Source: Candidatus Schekmanbacteria bacterium
GTDB lineage: Bacteria > CSSED10-310 > JACPHN01
DNA: 64,000 nt
Direction of reading: 5' to 3'
Assembly (NCBI GenBank): GCA_016188575.1
Contig: JACPHN010000045.1
Location: 6,261 to 70,260, forward strand
A model generated the notes under the pieces. That model did not search any database, was not told the DNA's origin, and was given only the letters and a program-made list of their open reading frames with translations. Below are positions 14,939-24,965 of this stretch, piece by piece. The position numbers were made by a program, and so were the translations under genes. Each line of letters opens with the position of its first letter. Within the stretch, counting starts at the first letter, position 1.

Positions 14939-16921
14939 ATGGTAACGGTGCAGAGAATCATGCTGGTGCTCGCGCTGTTCTGGATGAGCTCTCCGCTCGT
15001 GGCGCTTGCGGCTGTTCCCCAACTGGTGCACTACCAGGGGCGATTGTCTCTGGCAAACGGCGACCCGGTTACGGACGGGTCGTACTCCTTGACGTTTCGC
15101 ATTTACGGGGTGTCGGAAGGCGGCGCTCCGCTCTGGGAGGAGACCCAGGCGGTTGACGTTACTGGCGGCATGTTTGCGGCGTATCTGGGAGCGGTGACCG
15201 CGCTGGCACTGCCGTTCAACGCAGACTACTGGCTCGCCGTCGAGGTCGAAACGGACGGCGAGATGACGCCGCGGGTCCAGCTCGCCAGCGTGGGCACCGC
15301 GATTCGGGCCAGGTACGCCGAACAGGCCGATGCCGGGTTTGTGGTAGGATCGGGCGCGCTCGGGATTGGCACGGCCTTTCCGTCCGCCAATTTGCATGTG
15401 GTCGAGCCCGCCACTGCCTCGCCGGCGATCAAGCTGACGAGCGGCGGCTACACCGCAGCGATCGGCGTGGCCCATGAAAGCGGGACGCACTTCTTCTCGA
15501 GCGCGCAGGCAGGAGACCTGGCGCTGCAGGCTCATCAGGGCGCGAGAATCCGCCTGGGTGCCGACAACGGCAGCGGCAGCGGCGAGGCGGCCGTTACGAT
15601 CGGCGCGGACGGCAGCGTCGGGGTCGGCACGGCGAGCCCGGGAGCCAAGCTGGAGGTCGCGGGACAGGTGAAGATCGCCGGAGGCTCGCCGGGTGCGGGA
15701 AAGGTGCTGACGAGCGACGCCGCGGGTCTCGGGTCGTGGCAGACGCCGAGCCCCGGAGCCAACCCGGCATACGGCGGCAGCGCGTCGGCGCCGGCGGACG
15801 AGATCTACGTCGATGGTAGCGGCAACGTCGGCATCGGGAGGACGCCGTCCCTGGCGAAGGTGAGCATCGCGGGATCGATTGGGATCGCGTCACCTCACCT
15901 GTTTGCCCTGATCGACGGCTATGTCGCCGGGTCGCCCCAGCTCAAGCTTTATCCCGAGGCGAACACGAACGGGGCGGCCTACGCTATTCAAGCATCACGC
16001 GCGGGCCTGGCCGCCGACGCGCCGCTGGCGCTGAATCCGTACGGCGGGAAAATCGGCATGGGCACGTCCAGCCCCGGAGAGAAGCTCGAAATCACCGGTA
16101 ATCTGAAATTCACCGCGGCGGCGAGCATCGCCACCGGAGACGGCGACCTGACCGCCGCCCCGGCGGCTGGCCTGACTCTGAGCACCAGCGGCGCCGGCGC
16201 GATCCACAGGATTGCTCAGGAGGCCAACGCGAGCTCGGACTTCCTGTTCTTGCAGGGGCAACGCACCGGAAAGGGAGTCGTGGCACTGCTCGCCCCCCGC
16301 GACCTGGATGGCTCGGACTGGGTCCAACTGACGTTACGCAATCGCGGAGCTCTGAGCTCATCGACGGCCGACAGCGAAGATTTCACCCCGGCGCACTGGG
16401 ACGTTGCCAGTGGCGTCTGGGGAACCACGGTGTCCCAGGGAGGCAGCGGCGTGCTGCGCCCCTGGCGCTTTTCCATGGGCGGCACAGAAGCACTGCGCGT
16501 CGCGACGAACGGCGATCTCAGCGTCGGCTCCGGCGACCTTTTCGTGGAGGTGGCCACCGGCGAGGTCGGCATCGGCACGATCACACCCGCGGGCAAGCTC
16601 GACGTCAACGGCAGCATTTACCAACGCGGGGCACAGCTTCATGCGGATTATGTTTTCGCGGACAGCTACGAGCTGGAGTCGATCGAGGAACATGCCCGCT
16701 ACATGTGGCAGAACAAGCACCTCACCGCGATGCCGCCGAGGCGACTCGGCGACGATGGCCAGGAGATCGTCGAGATCGGCGCCCACCAGAAGGGGATCGT
16801 CGAGGAGCTCGAGAAAGCGCACCTGTACATCGAGCAGCTCCACAAGACGCTCCAGGAGCAACAGGCCGAGATTGCGGCCATCAAGTCCCAACTGTCTCGG
16901 GCGGGCTGCGGGGCAAGGTGA
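14939..16921 (+). CDS. secreted tail-fibre-like protein with a C-terminal coiled coil
   Basis: 660 residues; GGAG lies 7 nt before the ATG. A signal peptide is followed by the common head domain of secreted tail-fibre-like proteins (VPQLVHYQGRLSLANGDPVTDGSY). Repeats of the type VGIGTxxPxxKLEVxG occur (for example VGVGTASPGAKLEVAG, IGMGTSSPGEKLEITG, VGIGTITPAGKLDVNG). The end has LESIEEHARYMWQNKHL and a predicted coiled coil (IVEELEKAHLYIEQLHKTLQEQQ), typical of trimeric fibre proteins. It is probably cell-surface or extracellular. The next gene starts 3 nt after its stop, so they form an operon. Confidence 0.8.
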   Translation: MVTVQRIMLVLALFWMSSPLVALAAVPQLVHYQGRLSLANGDPVTDGSYSLTFRIYGVSEGGAPLWEETQAVDVTGGMFAAYLGAVTALALPFNADYWLAVEVETDGEMTPRVQLASVGTAIRARYAEQADAGFVVGSGALGIGTAFPSANLHVVEPATASPAIKLTSGGYTAAIGVAHESGTHFFSSAQAGDLALQAHQGARIRLGADNGSGSGEAAVTIGADGSVGVGTASPGAKLEVAGQVKIAGGSPGAGKVLTSDAAGLGSWQTPSPGANPAYGGSASAPADEIYVDGSGNVGIGRTPSLAKVSIAGSIGIASPHLFALIDGYVAGSPQLKLYPEANTNGAAYAIQASRAGLAADAPLALNPYGGKIGMGTSSPGEKLEITGNLKFTAAASIATGDGDLTAAPAAGLTLSTSGAGAIHRIAQEANASSDFLFLQGQRTGKGVVALLAPRDLDGSDWVQLTLRNRGALSSSTADSEDFTPAHWDVASGVWGTTVSQGGSGVLRPWRFSMGGTEALRVATNGDLSVGSGDLFVEVATGEVGIGTITPAGKLDVNGSIYQRGAQLHADYVFADSYELESIEEHARYMWQNKHLTAMPPRRLGDDGQEIVEIGAHQKGIVEELEKAHLYIEQLHKTLQEQQAEIAAIKSQLSRAGCGAR

Positions 16922-16924
16922 GCG

Positions 16925-19717
16925 ATGCGTGCCTGTCGCCGGCGGCCGGCGGATCCGCGTCGAGCGGTATGGGTGCGAGTCGGGAGAATCCTCGTAGCTC
17001 TCGCGGCATGTCTGGTTCCCGCAGGCGACCTCTTCGCAGAGCCGAGCAGCGCGACCTATCGGTTGAGCGTGATCGGTAGCGACGGCGGGGGAGGGGCGGC
17101 GAGCCTGGAGGGCTCCACAGGACAGCACCTGTCCATTGGCCAGGTCGGCGGTGGATTCGTGCTCGGCAGCGTGAGTTTCGATCTTTGCCCAGGCCTCCTG
17201 ACGACGCTCGTCAGTGACCCGTCGCCGTGTCACCCCGCAACCGCCACGCCGACCGCGACTCCAACGACAAGTCCAACGTCCGAGCCGACGGTGACCGCAA
17301 CGGCGACACCCACCGCAATGGCGACGCCGACCGCCACGTTCACATCGACGCCGACGCTCATTCCGGCGCCCGCGACGGCGACGCCGACAACCACGCCCGA
17401 CCCGTCCGCAACGTCGAACCCGAGCACATCCGCCACGCCGGCGAGCACCGAGTCTCCGGTGCCCACGGCGACGTCGACCCCGACTGTGACTGCCTCTCCG
17501 AGCCCGTCGCTGACCCCACGAGCTCCCACCGCCACGCCCACGGAGACTCCGACCGCCACCGCGAGCGTGACTGCCACGACTACGCCCACGCCAACAGGCA
17601 CGGTGAGCCCAACCGCTTCCCCAACTTCGACCGCCGCCGCGAGTCCCACCGCCTCGACTACTCCGACCGCCACCGTGCGCCCCGCGCTCACGGCCACCTC
17701 GACCGCCACGGGCACCGCCACGCCGAGCCCGACGCCCACGCCCACTCCGAGCGTCCCCGCGAGCTCGACCCCGACATCGACGCCGCATGACGTCGCGCCG
17801 CCGGTGATCGTCGAGGGGCCCGCAGCGATCTACGTCTCCGACGCGGAGGCCATCATCGCCTGGAAAACCGACGAAGCGGCCGACTCGCGGATACTCTACG
17901 GGGTCGGTCAAGGCTACGGGTCCTTCCTTCCCGACCCCGCCCTCGTTACTGACCACCGCCTCACGCTCCGCGACCTGAGCGCGCTCACCACCTATCACTA
18001 CCAGGTGCAATCGACGGACGCCTTCGGTAACGGCCCCATCGCTTCACAGGACGCGACGTTGACCACCCGAGACGAGATCGACGCCACTCCGCCCGTCATC
18101 ATCGAGGGGCCGGTTGCTGATTCCTTCAGCGTCCTGGACACGGGAGTCCTGATTTATTGGAGGACGGACGAGGCGGCCACGAGCAAGGTTGATTATGGTC
18201 TTTCCGACACCTACACGAACGTCGACTACGGCGACTTGCCGGTTCAAGAGCACTATCGGCTCCTCACGGGGCTGTTAGCGAACACCTGGTACCACTACCG
18301 CGCGAGCTCCACGGACCCCGCGGGAAACGGCCCGCCGGGCCAGACGAACGCCACCAACCCCGCCGCGGATCGCCACTTCACGACCGCCGGGTGGGTGAGC
18401 ACCGCACCCCTGATCATTGTTGCCGGCCCCGACGTCCTGCAGGCCTCCATCACGCATCAGTCCGCGGTGATTCAGTGGCGGACGAATCGGCCGGCGACCT
18501 CGCGAGTGGACTACGGAACCACGAGCTCCTACGGAATGGCCGCGGTCCACAGCGAGCTCCGCCCTCACCACTCGATGACGATCACCGGGCTCTTGCCGGC
18601 GACGACGTACCACTTCCGCGTCCAATCCGTCGACGGTTTTTCGAATCTCGCCACCTCCACGGACTTCGTTTTCACTACCGACAGCAGGGGCGACGACAGG
18701 CGTCCCTGCTACACCTCCTGTCCGAAGATCACCTACGCAAGCGATCGCCAGGCGATTGTCCAGTGGGCGACAGACGAGTTTTCGGACAGCTACGCCGAGG
18801 CCAGTCCTGAGGTCGCGCGCGCGGCGAGCGCCGCGGTCTGGGCGAGCTCGACACTGGTCACCGATCACCGGGGGATCTTCACCAACCTCTCGCCGGGGAC
18901 CCGGTACCAGATCGCGACGAAATCCCGGGATCCAGCGGGGAACGTGGGCGATGACCGTGGATGCGTGGCTACGGGGCGGGCGTTGACGCTGCTTACGGCG
19001 GCGTCTCCGGACGAAGCTGGTCCTCGCCTGCTGGCCGGGCCGACCCTGGAGTACGCCACGGCCGACTTTGCAATCCTGTCCTGGCGCGCGGATGAGGCGG
19101 CGGACGCGCTTCTCGAGCTTGGTCCTGCCGCGGACAGCTATCCGTACACCAAGGCCGAGCCCGAGCACCTTCTCGAGAGGCGCGTCATGCTCACCGGCCT
19201 GGCCGAGCTGGGGTCGCCGATCGTCTATTATCGCCTTTCCTTGAGCGACCCATCGCGAATGCGCACCGAGGTGACCGGAGTCTTTTCACTCGGCGCCGCC
19301 GACACGGAGGCGCCCACTCTCGAGAACCCCACCGTGGCCGAGGTCACAAGCAGCACCGCGATGCTCGAGTGGGCGACTTCCGAGCCCGCGACCAGCGAGA
19401 TCGAGTATGGTGCGAGCACGGCGAGCTACCCCTACGTGGTACGCGGCGGGGCCTACGAGCGGAGCCACCGCGTACTCCTCACTGGACTCGCGCCGGCTGC
19501 GGCCTACCACTTCCGCCTCAGCGCTACCGACCCGTCCGGCAATTCCGCTGAAAAAACGGGCGATCTCGCCTTTACTACGGTGAGCGGGCCGGTGCCGCTG
19601 CGACATGCGGGGCTGGCGGTGCTTGCCGTGCTGCTTGGGGCAGTCTTCTTGGGCAGTCACCGCCGCATGCGCACGACGCTCGCCAGGCCTGGCTCAGGGG
19701 GCACGCAGACCGCGTGA
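16925..19717 (+). CDS. secreted Thr/Pro-linker protein with six Fn3-like repeats and a C-terminal anchor
   Basis: 930 residues. After a signal segment (LVALAACLVPAGDLFA) comes a short domain, then about 190 residues of low-complexity ATPTATPT-type sequence (about residues 98-285), likely an extended, perhaps glycosylated spacer. Six fibronectin/purple-acid-phosphatase-like beta-sandwiches follow, marked by the recurrent pattern WxTDEAAxSxxxYG ... LTGL..TTYHYxxxSxDxxGN. The C-terminus is a hydrophobic helix (GLAVLAVLLGAVFLG) followed by HRRMR, a layout like sorting tails or a simple membrane anchor. Probably a surface adhesin or scaffold. It is cotranscribed with the fibre-like gene upstream. 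Confidence 0.8.
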   Translation: MRACRRRPADPRRAVWVRVGRILVALAACLVPAGDLFAEPSSATYRLSVIGSDGGGGAASLEGSTGQHLSIGQVGGGFVLGSVSFDLCPGLLTTLVSDPSPCHPATATPTATPTTSPTSEPTVTATATPTAMATPTATFTSTPTLIPAPATATPTTTPDPSATSNPSTSATPASTESPVPTATSTPTVTASPSPSLTPRAPTATPTETPTATASVTATTTPTPTGTVSPTASPTSTAAASPTASTTPTATVRPALTATSTATGTATPSPTPTPTPSVPASSTPTSTPHDVAPPVIVEGPAAIYVSDAEAIIAWKTDEAADSRILYGVGQGYGSFLPDPALVTDHRLTLRDLSALTTYHYQVQSTDAFGNGPIASQDATLTTRDEIDATPPVIIEGPVADSFSVLDTGVLIYWRTDEAATSKVDYGLSDTYTNVDYGDLPVQEHYRLLTGLLANTWYHYRASSTDPAGNGPPGQTNATNPAADRHFTTAGWVSTAPLIIVAGPDVLQASITHQSAVIQWRTNRPATSRVDYGTTSSYGMAAVHSELRPHHSMTITGLLPATTYHFRVQSVDGFSNLATSTDFVFTTDSRGDDRRPCYTSCPKITYASDRQAIVQWATDEFSDSYAEASPEVARAASAAVWASSTLVTDHRGIFTNLSPGTRYQIATKSRDPAGNVGDDRGCVATGRALTLLTAASPDEAGPRLLAGPTLEYATADFAILSWRADEAADALLELGPAADSYPYTKAEPEHLLERRVMLTGLAELGSPIVYYRLSLSDPSRMRTEVTGVFSLGAADTEAPTLENPTVAEVTSSTAMLEWATSEPATSEIEYGASTASYPYVVRGGAYERSHRVLLTGLAPAAAYHFRLSATDPSGNSAEKTGDLAFTTVSGPVPLRHAGLAVLAVLLGAVFLGSHRRMRTTLARPGSGGTQTA

Positions 19718-19752
19718 AGCCAGGTCTTGGGCGGCGCCGCTTCGCGTTTCCG

Positions 19753-19779
19753 CCTCCCCCCCGCGCGCGGTGGGGGAGG
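19753..19779. repeat. intergenic C/G-rich palindrome, copy A
   Basis: CCTCCCCC (19753-19760) pairs with GGGGGAGG (19772-19779). The hairpin lies between two convergent genes and could end both transcripts. It is the first of at least five related copies in the window (see 22959, 27196, 39624, 59792). Confidence 0.7.
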
Positions 19780-19803
19780 GTTCGGGTGGGGGGGAGAGAC
19801 AGA

Positions 19804-22422
19804 CTACCTGGTCACCTTGAACGCGTCGACCCAGATCCATGCGCCGCCGGACTTCTTGTTCCTTCGCCCGCTGGCTTCTACGGTGAACGTGTGCGTTCCG
19901 GCTGGAAGCCCGGACACGCTGTAGATGGTCGCCTGCGCCGCAGTGGTGCTCGCGTAGAGGTCGACGCGATCGAGAGCGACGCCGTCGACGTACACCTTTG
20001 CAATCCCCGACCACGCATCGCGGTAGCCGATCCAGTCGATGGCGGTACCGGTGAAGGTGATCGTCGCCGCGGCGCCGCGATCCATGGCCAGGAAGGCGTC
20101 GCCGCCGCTGAGCGCGGCGCTGGTGCTCGCGAACCACTGGCCGGCGACGGCGACTGCCGCGTCACTCTGCTCGACGACGACGGGGCCGCTCGTCTCGCCG
20201 CCGGTGCCACCACCGCCGCCGCCGCTGCCGCCGTCCGAGGACTGGACCACCTCGAGCGCATCGATCCACACCCAGGAGCCGCCGGAGGACGCGTTGTTAT
20301 CGCCGCGCACGACGATTTCCACGGTATGCGTTGCGGCGGGCGCGACCGCGAGCGAATACGCGGTAGCCTGGGCCTGTGAGGGCGTGGCGTAGGTATCGAC
20401 AGTCTGCACCATCTGGCCATCGAGATAGACGTCGGCCCGGCCGCTCCATTCGTCGCGATAGGCGATCCAGCGGATCTCCGCACCGACGAAGCTCAGCGAC
20501 ACGGACGCGCCTGCCTCCATGGACAGCAGTGCGCCGCCGGCGCTGTGCATCGACGAGCCGTGGAAGCTCCAGGAACCGACCACCGAGACCGCGGGGTCGT
20601 CTTCTTCGAGGCGCACCAGGCTGCCGCTCGTCGCGCCCGAGGTCACATCGATGACCCTGGCGGTGTTGTCCGAGGCGCCATCGTTGTCCGTCACGGTGAG
20701 CTCGACGTTATACGTGCCAGCATTGCTGTAGGTATGCGCCGGCGCGGACCCCGTTGCCGAGCTTCCGTCGCCGAAGCTCCACGAGAATCCCTGGATCGTG
20801 CCATCGGTATCGCTGCTGGCCGTGCCATTGAAGGTGCAGCTCAGGTTCGTGCACGTGACGCTGAATGCTGCTGTCGGTGCGACATTACTGGTGCCCGCGG
20901 AAACCGCCACGAGCTTTGACGCGGAACCTGTCGCACTGGCGTTGTCGCTGACGGTGAGCAGCACCGTGTAGTCTCCGGCCGCCGCGAAGGTGTGCTGGGT
21001 AGTGGCGCCGCTGCCGCTGCCGCCATCCCCAAAGCTCCAGGAGTAGCTTTGGATGGTGCCGTCCGAGTCCGCGCTGCCGGTGCCGTTAAACGCGCACACC
21101 AGGTCGCTGCAGCTCACGGTGAAGGACGCGGTCGGGGCCGCGTTTGACCCGCCTGAGGACCCGGAGAGGCTCACGAGGTAGACGTCGGAGTAGTTCGTTG
21201 GATAGCCCAGCGTGTCCTGCAGGCCGAAGTTGCTGCTGTATGCGACTTTCGTCCCATCGGGGCTGACCGAGGGCTTCGGCTGATAAAGGTAGTCATTGAG
21301 TGGCCGGCTGCGATGGTGCGCGAGCCTGGACGTCCCTGACCCATCCAGCTTGACTTGCAGCAACTCGTTCGTGTACGCCGGCCAGGTGATTCGCGGGTCG
21401 GGATCGCTCGGCGCGTAGGTATCGACGATGGCGAAGCCGCCGTTGTCAGGAGCCGAAACGTGAATCGCCAGGCTCCAGTCCAGCGACAGCAGACAGGTCT
21501 GCAGGCCGTCGGAGAGACGAATCTTGACGACGCCGTTATTGCACAAGGGCTGAGGATCCGCGGAGCTCGCCCAGATCAGCACATCGGCGCCGGTGGTGTC
21601 GCGGCCGATGTCCATGTGGCCCAGGGCGCGGGCGAGGTTGCGGACGAAGGCCATGTTCTGCGTGTACAGCTCGACGCCGTGATAGCGCGTGGTGCCGGTG
21701 GCATACCAGCCCACGACCACGTAGTTGCTTGCGGAAAGGTAGAGTTGGTCGAATCCGCCCTGGCCAGCGGTGTCCAGGACCGCACCCTTGGTATCTGTGC
21801 TGATCTGGTAGACGAAGATGTAGCGGTTATCTCCGGCGAATACGAAGTGGTCACCGTCGGCGGAAATGTCCGATTCGCCCTTCCCCGAGATCTGTGCGTA
21901 TTCGGTAAAAGCGTGGACGAGGGTGTTGACGGTGGAGCTCACGTTGTAGCTGCGGAGCTGGTTGCCGCTGATGAAGTACAGGACGTCCGGGTTCAGCCTA
22001 GACCAGCGGGGTTCGCTGCCGGAGTTGATAGAAAACGGCAGGTCCCGCACGTAGTTGCCATTGCCGTCATACAGGGCGCAATAGCTATCGTGTTGCAGGA
22101 GCAGCCGTGAGCTGTCGGAGTTGAAGGCCGACATCGATGAGTACTCATTCACGACGTAGGTCAGCGAGCCGGAGCTCAGGCTGCTGGTGGTGGCAAGGGC
22201 ATCGGACAGTCGCTTGACCGAGGTGCCGAAGGCGGGATCAACGTAGCTCGCGCCGCGGCTCGGTGGCGTCATGGTGTAGTAATCTGATGGCGGGTGCGAC
22301 TGGCCGTCGGAGACGGAGGCCCGGGCGGGCTGCGCCATGATCACGAGGGGGATGAGAGCGAACAGAACGCGAACGACGGGCCGGCTGAACACGCCAGGCT
22401 GGATGGAAGGACGTTTGGACAT
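19804..22422 (-). CDS. large secreted protein: beta-propeller, two PKD domains, two C-terminal sandwich domains
   Basis: 872 residues from the ATG at 22422, with AGGAG about 12 nt upstream. A signal peptide (VLFALIPLVIMAQPARA) precedes a region of about 390 residues with WD40/TolB-like blades (SVSPDGTKVAYSSN). Two PKD domains follow (WSFGDGGSGSG and WSFGDGSSATG; each starts with a Cys pair, CSDLVCAFNG and CTNLSCTFNG). The C-terminus holds two related beta-sandwich modules, each with WIxYRDxWSGxAxVYxDG, separated by a Gly-rich linker; these resemble carbohydrate-binding modules. Probably an extracellular binding or polymer-handling protein. No catalytic site was seen. Confidence 0.8.
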   Translation of the reverse strand: MSKRPSIQPGVFSRPVVRVLFALIPLVIMAQPARASVSDGQSHPPSDYYTMTPPSRGASYVDPAFGTSVKRLSDALATTSSLSSGSLTYVVNEYSSMSAFNSDSSRLLLQHDSYCALYDGNGNYVRDLPFSINSGSEPRWSRLNPDVLYFISGNQLRSYNVSSTVNTLVHAFTEYAQISGKGESDISADGDHFVFAGDNRYIFVYQISTDTKGAVLDTAGQGGFDQLYLSASNYVVVGWYATGTTRYHGVELYTQNMAFVRNLARALGHMDIGRDTTGADVLIWASSADPQPLCNNGVVKIRLSDGLQTCLLSLDWSLAIHVSAPDNGGFAIVDTYAPSDPDPRITWPAYTNELLQVKLDGSGTSRLAHHRSRPLNDYLYQPKPSVSPDGTKVAYSSNFGLQDTLGYPTNYSDVYLVSLSGSSGGSNAAPTASFTVSCSDLVCAFNGTGSADSDGTIQSYSWSFGDGGSGSGATTQHTFAAAGDYTVLLTVSDNASATGSASKLVAVSAGTSNVAPTAAFSVTCTNLSCTFNGTASSDTDGTIQGFSWSFGDGSSATGSAPAHTYSNAGTYNVELTVTDNDGASDNTARVIDVTSGATSGSLVRLEEDDPAVSVVGSWSFHGSSMHSAGGALLSMEAGASVSLSFVGAEIRWIAYRDEWSGRADVYLDGQMVQTVDTYATPSQAQATAYSLAVAPAATHTVEIVVRGDNNASSGGSWVWIDALEVVQSSDGGSGGGGGGTGGETSGPVVVEQSDAAVAVAGQWFASTSAALSGGDAFLAMDRGAAATITFTGTAIDWIGYRDAWSGIAKVYVDGVALDRVDLYASTTAAQATIYSVSGLPAGTHTFTVEASGRRNKKSGGAWIWVDAFKVTR

Positions 22423-23084
22423 GAGATTCCCGAGCTCCTAGAAAACGCTGACCGGCACGATTCCCGGCGGCCGCTTGGGTGGTTGAATCCAGAGCCTTTC
22501 CGGTAGGCTGCTACGCGACCTTCAGTGATCCGCGCTGTGCGGATCTCGCATGGGGTACGCCGCTCGTCCCGGTGCTGGACACGGGAAACGTATGGGCAAG
22601 AACTGTGCCAGGCGCGCCGGCGCTTGAGTCGATCGCGAAAAAAAGCGACGGCGCTGCGGCTTGGCGGGTGGGAGGGCGGAGGCTGACGAGCACCTTGGAG
22701 CGCAACAGGGCAAGCAGGAATTGTCTCATCTCGGCGACACCCAATCGGCGGGCCGGGGCGGAGCCGGGGAAAAAATCGCCGGAGCGGCGGGGGTGTTGGC
22801 GAGGTCATTGGCGGGGGCTCAGACCTGTCTCATTAGTGTTGCACTGGCCTGGAGCTTCGACCTGCGAGGCGGGCGGGGCAGTGCGCGGGTCGAGGGCGCG
22901 GCCCGAAATCCTTGAATCCACCGCCTGTTCGACGTCGTGAGGCAGCGCCCCCTCCGTCCCTCCCCCCGCTTGCGGGGGGAGGTGAGGTGGGGGGTCTTCG
23001 TGATGCGCTTTCCGGTCGGCTTGCAGGCGCACCGGCGGCGGATTCGCGAATCTCAGGCGACTGGCGGGCGCCGGGGGCGCGGGA
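22423..23084. other. intergenic, no gene supported
   Basis: About 660 bp between two minus-strand genes. Frames in both directions are open but Arg/Ala/Pro-rich and lack ribosome sites. The only structured element is the palindrome at 22959-22982. Confidence 0.4.
22959..22982. repeat. intergenic C/G-rich palindrome, copy B
   Basis: CCTCCCCCCGC (22959-22969), a TT loop, and GCGGGGGGAGG (22972-22982) form a perfect 11-bp stem. The flanks (CCTCCGTCCC before; GTGAGGTGGGGGGTCTTCGTGATGCGC as flanking context after) match copy C at about 27173-27220 in reverse complement, so the conserved unit is about 60 bp. Confidence 0.8.
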
Positions 23085-23918
23085 CTACGGGCGGGGTGTG
23101 GAGTCGGCGGCGCCGGGTTGGGTGCGAAGCGGGTGTGGAGCTGCCGGGAGCGCGCTACGGGGGTTGTTCGGAGTGAATGGAGCACCGTGGGCCGCGGCGC
23201 GTCGAGCGGCGGCGGCACCGACCATGGCATCCATGGCGCGGCCGGCGCGGCTGGTTTGCATCACGTTGTCTGGGTCGCCGGTTGCCGCGGCGGCGACCAT
23301 CGGCAAGGTACCCATGGGGCCGGTGGTGCGAATGGCGTTGAGCGCTTCGCGTTCGCGTTCGGCCCGGGGGTCGACCGGCATGCCGGCGGCCTGCCGGCGG
23401 AGCTGGTCGGGGGTGTAGGTGTAGGAGCGCCGATCGTCCGCACTGATGGTGGGCGGATTGGGATCCACGTGGAAGCCGTCGCGGCCGAGTCGCGCGATCT
23501 GGTCGTCGCTTAGCCTGTCCGCGCGCCTGCCGAGCTCACGCTGGACGCTGGTGCGCAGTCGAGTCATCTGCGGATCGCGGTCCGCGGCGGCCCGCTCGTG
23601 GTCGCGGACGAGATCTTCGGTTTCGCGGCCGCGGGCCCGCGCCCGGAGCTGCTCGTCGCTCATGCCGCTGATCTCGCGGATGAGATCGCCGCGGCGGTTG
23701 CTGCACACCGACGGAGCTTGGGCATTGGCGGCACCGATGGCGCCGGGGTCGGTGGCGCCGGCGGGCTCGTAGTGATCGCTACCGGGCGCGGTAGGCTGTG
23801 GACCGGGGCGACCGCTTGCGGGCTCCGGGTTCGGAGTCACGACGGTCGTGGCCGGGTTCTGGGGAAAGGAGGCGTGGGTAGTCGGGCTCGGGCAGGAAGT
23901 GTTGATGGGGTTGCACAT
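23085..23918 (-). CDS. hypothetical protein with a Pro/Thr-rich N-terminus
   Basis: 277 residues, starting at the ATG at 23918 with GAGG upstream. No signal peptide or membrane segment is seen. The first 70 residues are disordered and rich in Pro, Thr and Ser (MCNPINTSCPSPTTHASFP). The middle (about 75-200) is highly charged and probably helical (ISGMSDEQLRARARG, RLSDDQIARLGRDGF). The end is again Pro/Ala-rich. I do not recognise it. It resembles the genes at 1-554 and 39797 only in overall character. Confidence 0.6.
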   Translation of the reverse strand: MCNPINTSCPSPTTHASFPQNPATTVVTPNPEPASGRPGPQPTAPGSDHYEPAGATDPGAIGAANAQAPSVCSNRRGDLIREISGMSDEQLRARARGRETEDLVRDHERAAADRDPQMTRLRTSVQRELGRRADRLSDDQIARLGRDGFHVDPNPPTISADDRRSYTYTPDQLRRQAAGMPVDPRAEREREALNAIRTTGPMGTLPMVAAAATGDPDNVMQTSRAGRAMDAMVGAAAARRAAAHGAPFTPNNPRSALPAAPHPLRTQPGAADSTPRP

Positions 23919-24256
23919 GGTTTTGGTCCTCGATCTGGAAGGATATCGTTTGGTGATGCCAACCTGATAGCACGAACTGGGCCACGGCTGATCCTCACCA
24001 TCGATGGCGTCGCAATGCTAGTTTCATGGGGGATATCCGAGTCGGACGGCCGCTTGCGCAGATTCATGCGCGCGTTTCGGCGCGCGTTCGGCGGGGTGCG
24101 GCGTGGGCGCACCATGACTGGATGCCGGAGCTCGCCGGCAGCAAGCGGTGATTCAGGCGCAGCGCCCGACTTGACGGTCCGGGGCGATCGGGTACACCCT
24201 GCGTCGTGCACGGCGCGGTCGGCGTTGCGCAATACTCTCAAGGAGCGCTGTTCGGG
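23919..24256. other. intergenic, no gene supported
   Basis: About 340 bp between divergent genes. No convincing promoter, RNA or coding frame was seen. Confidence 0.35.
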
Positions 24257-24814
24257 ATGGCACGGAGAATGGACACCAGTCGCCTGCGGTGGCTGTGGGT
24301 AGGGCTGTGGCTGACCACGATCTACGCGGTGTCACCGGTCACACCCGAGCTCGTAAAGCTCATCGACGGCGCGATCGGCAGGCGCGGCTTTCAACTGACG
24401 GTCTATGGCGGGCTCGTCGGGGCGGTGGTTGGGGTTGGTGGTTATCTCGGACGGCGCGGCGTGGGCTTCGGCAGCCGCCGGCTCTATTCTCACTTCGCCT
24501 TGCCGTTGCTCCCGGTGTTGGCCGCGAGCTGGCATATCGCGCAACCTCAGCAGCTCTGGCACATTCCGGAGTACGCTGTGCTGGCGATGCTCTTCGCCTG
24601 GGCGCTGTCGCGACACCTTACGGCTGGCCCGTTGCGCAGCCTGGCGGCGATGAGCCTGTGCGTGCATGCCGGCTGCCTCGACGAGATCATCCAGTTTTAC
24701 CTCCCCAATCGCGTGTTCGATCCGGCCGACATCCTGCTGGATGGCGTCGGGGCGCTTGTGGGGGTGGGTCTGGCGGCGCTCTTGGGGGCGCGTGGGGCGG
24801 CGGAAGGCGTGTAG
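24257..24814 (+). CDS. VanZ-like membrane protein
   Basis: 185 residues from the ATG at 24257 (AGGAG about 11 nt upstream); the ATG at 24269 is an alternative. Four to five membrane helices are predicted. VanZ hallmarks are the helix HIPEYAVLAMLFAWAL and the acidic motif CLDEIIQFYLPNRVFDPADILLDGVGALVG. VanZ-like proteins are widespread; one confers low-level teicoplanin resistance, but most have unknown envelope roles. It ends just before the groESL promoter. Confidence 0.75.
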   Translation: MARRMDTSRLRWLWVGLWLTTIYAVSPVTPELVKLIDGAIGRRGFQLTVYGGLVGAVVGVGGYLGRRGVGFGSRRLYSHFALPLLPVLAASWHIAQPQQLWHIPEYAVLAMLFAWALSRHLTAGPLRSLAAMSLCVHAGCLDEIIQFYLPNRVFDPADILLDGVGALVGVGLAALLGARGAAEGV

Positions 24815-24834
24815 CCGCGGCGCGCTGTGGGTGC

Positions 24835-24863
24835 TTGACATGGGGCGTGCGCGAGGTTATGTT
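24835..24863 (+). promoter_or_regulatory. groESL sigma-70-like promoter
   Basis: TTGACA (24835-24840), a 17-bp spacer and TATGTT (24858-24863) form a near-consensus housekeeping promoter upstream of groES. The -10 box overlaps the left arm of the CIRCE operator. Confidence 0.85.
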
Positions 24864-24888
24864 AGCACTCACTCACTATGAGTGCTAC
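24862..24888 (+). promoter_or_regulatory. CIRCE operator (HrcA site)
   Basis: TTAGCACTC (24862-24870), nine bases, then GAGTGCTAC (24880-24888): 17 of 18 arm positions match the CIRCE consensus TTAGCACTC-N9-GAGTGCTAA. HrcA repressor bound here would block the promoter until heat or misfolded protein titrates GroEL away. Confidence 0.93.
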
Positions 24889-24965
24889 CAAAGCCGCGCC
24901 GCCGATGGCCGCGACTTGGTGCCCCTGTAGTCATTTGGTCGTTGCACCCCAAGGAGGAACCGCCC

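Noticed and set aside
17230-17745. 171-residue Val/Gly-rich minus-strand frame
   Set aside because: Exact antisense of the Thr/Pro repeat region; low-complexity shadow.
17250-17780. Short-period DNA repeats as a CRISPR or minisatellite
   Set aside because: They are the codons of a Thr/Pro-rich linker in frame with a real gene.
22479-22940. Open frames on both strands upstream of the PKD gene
   Set aside because: Arg/Ala/Gly-rich, overlapping, and without ribosome sites.
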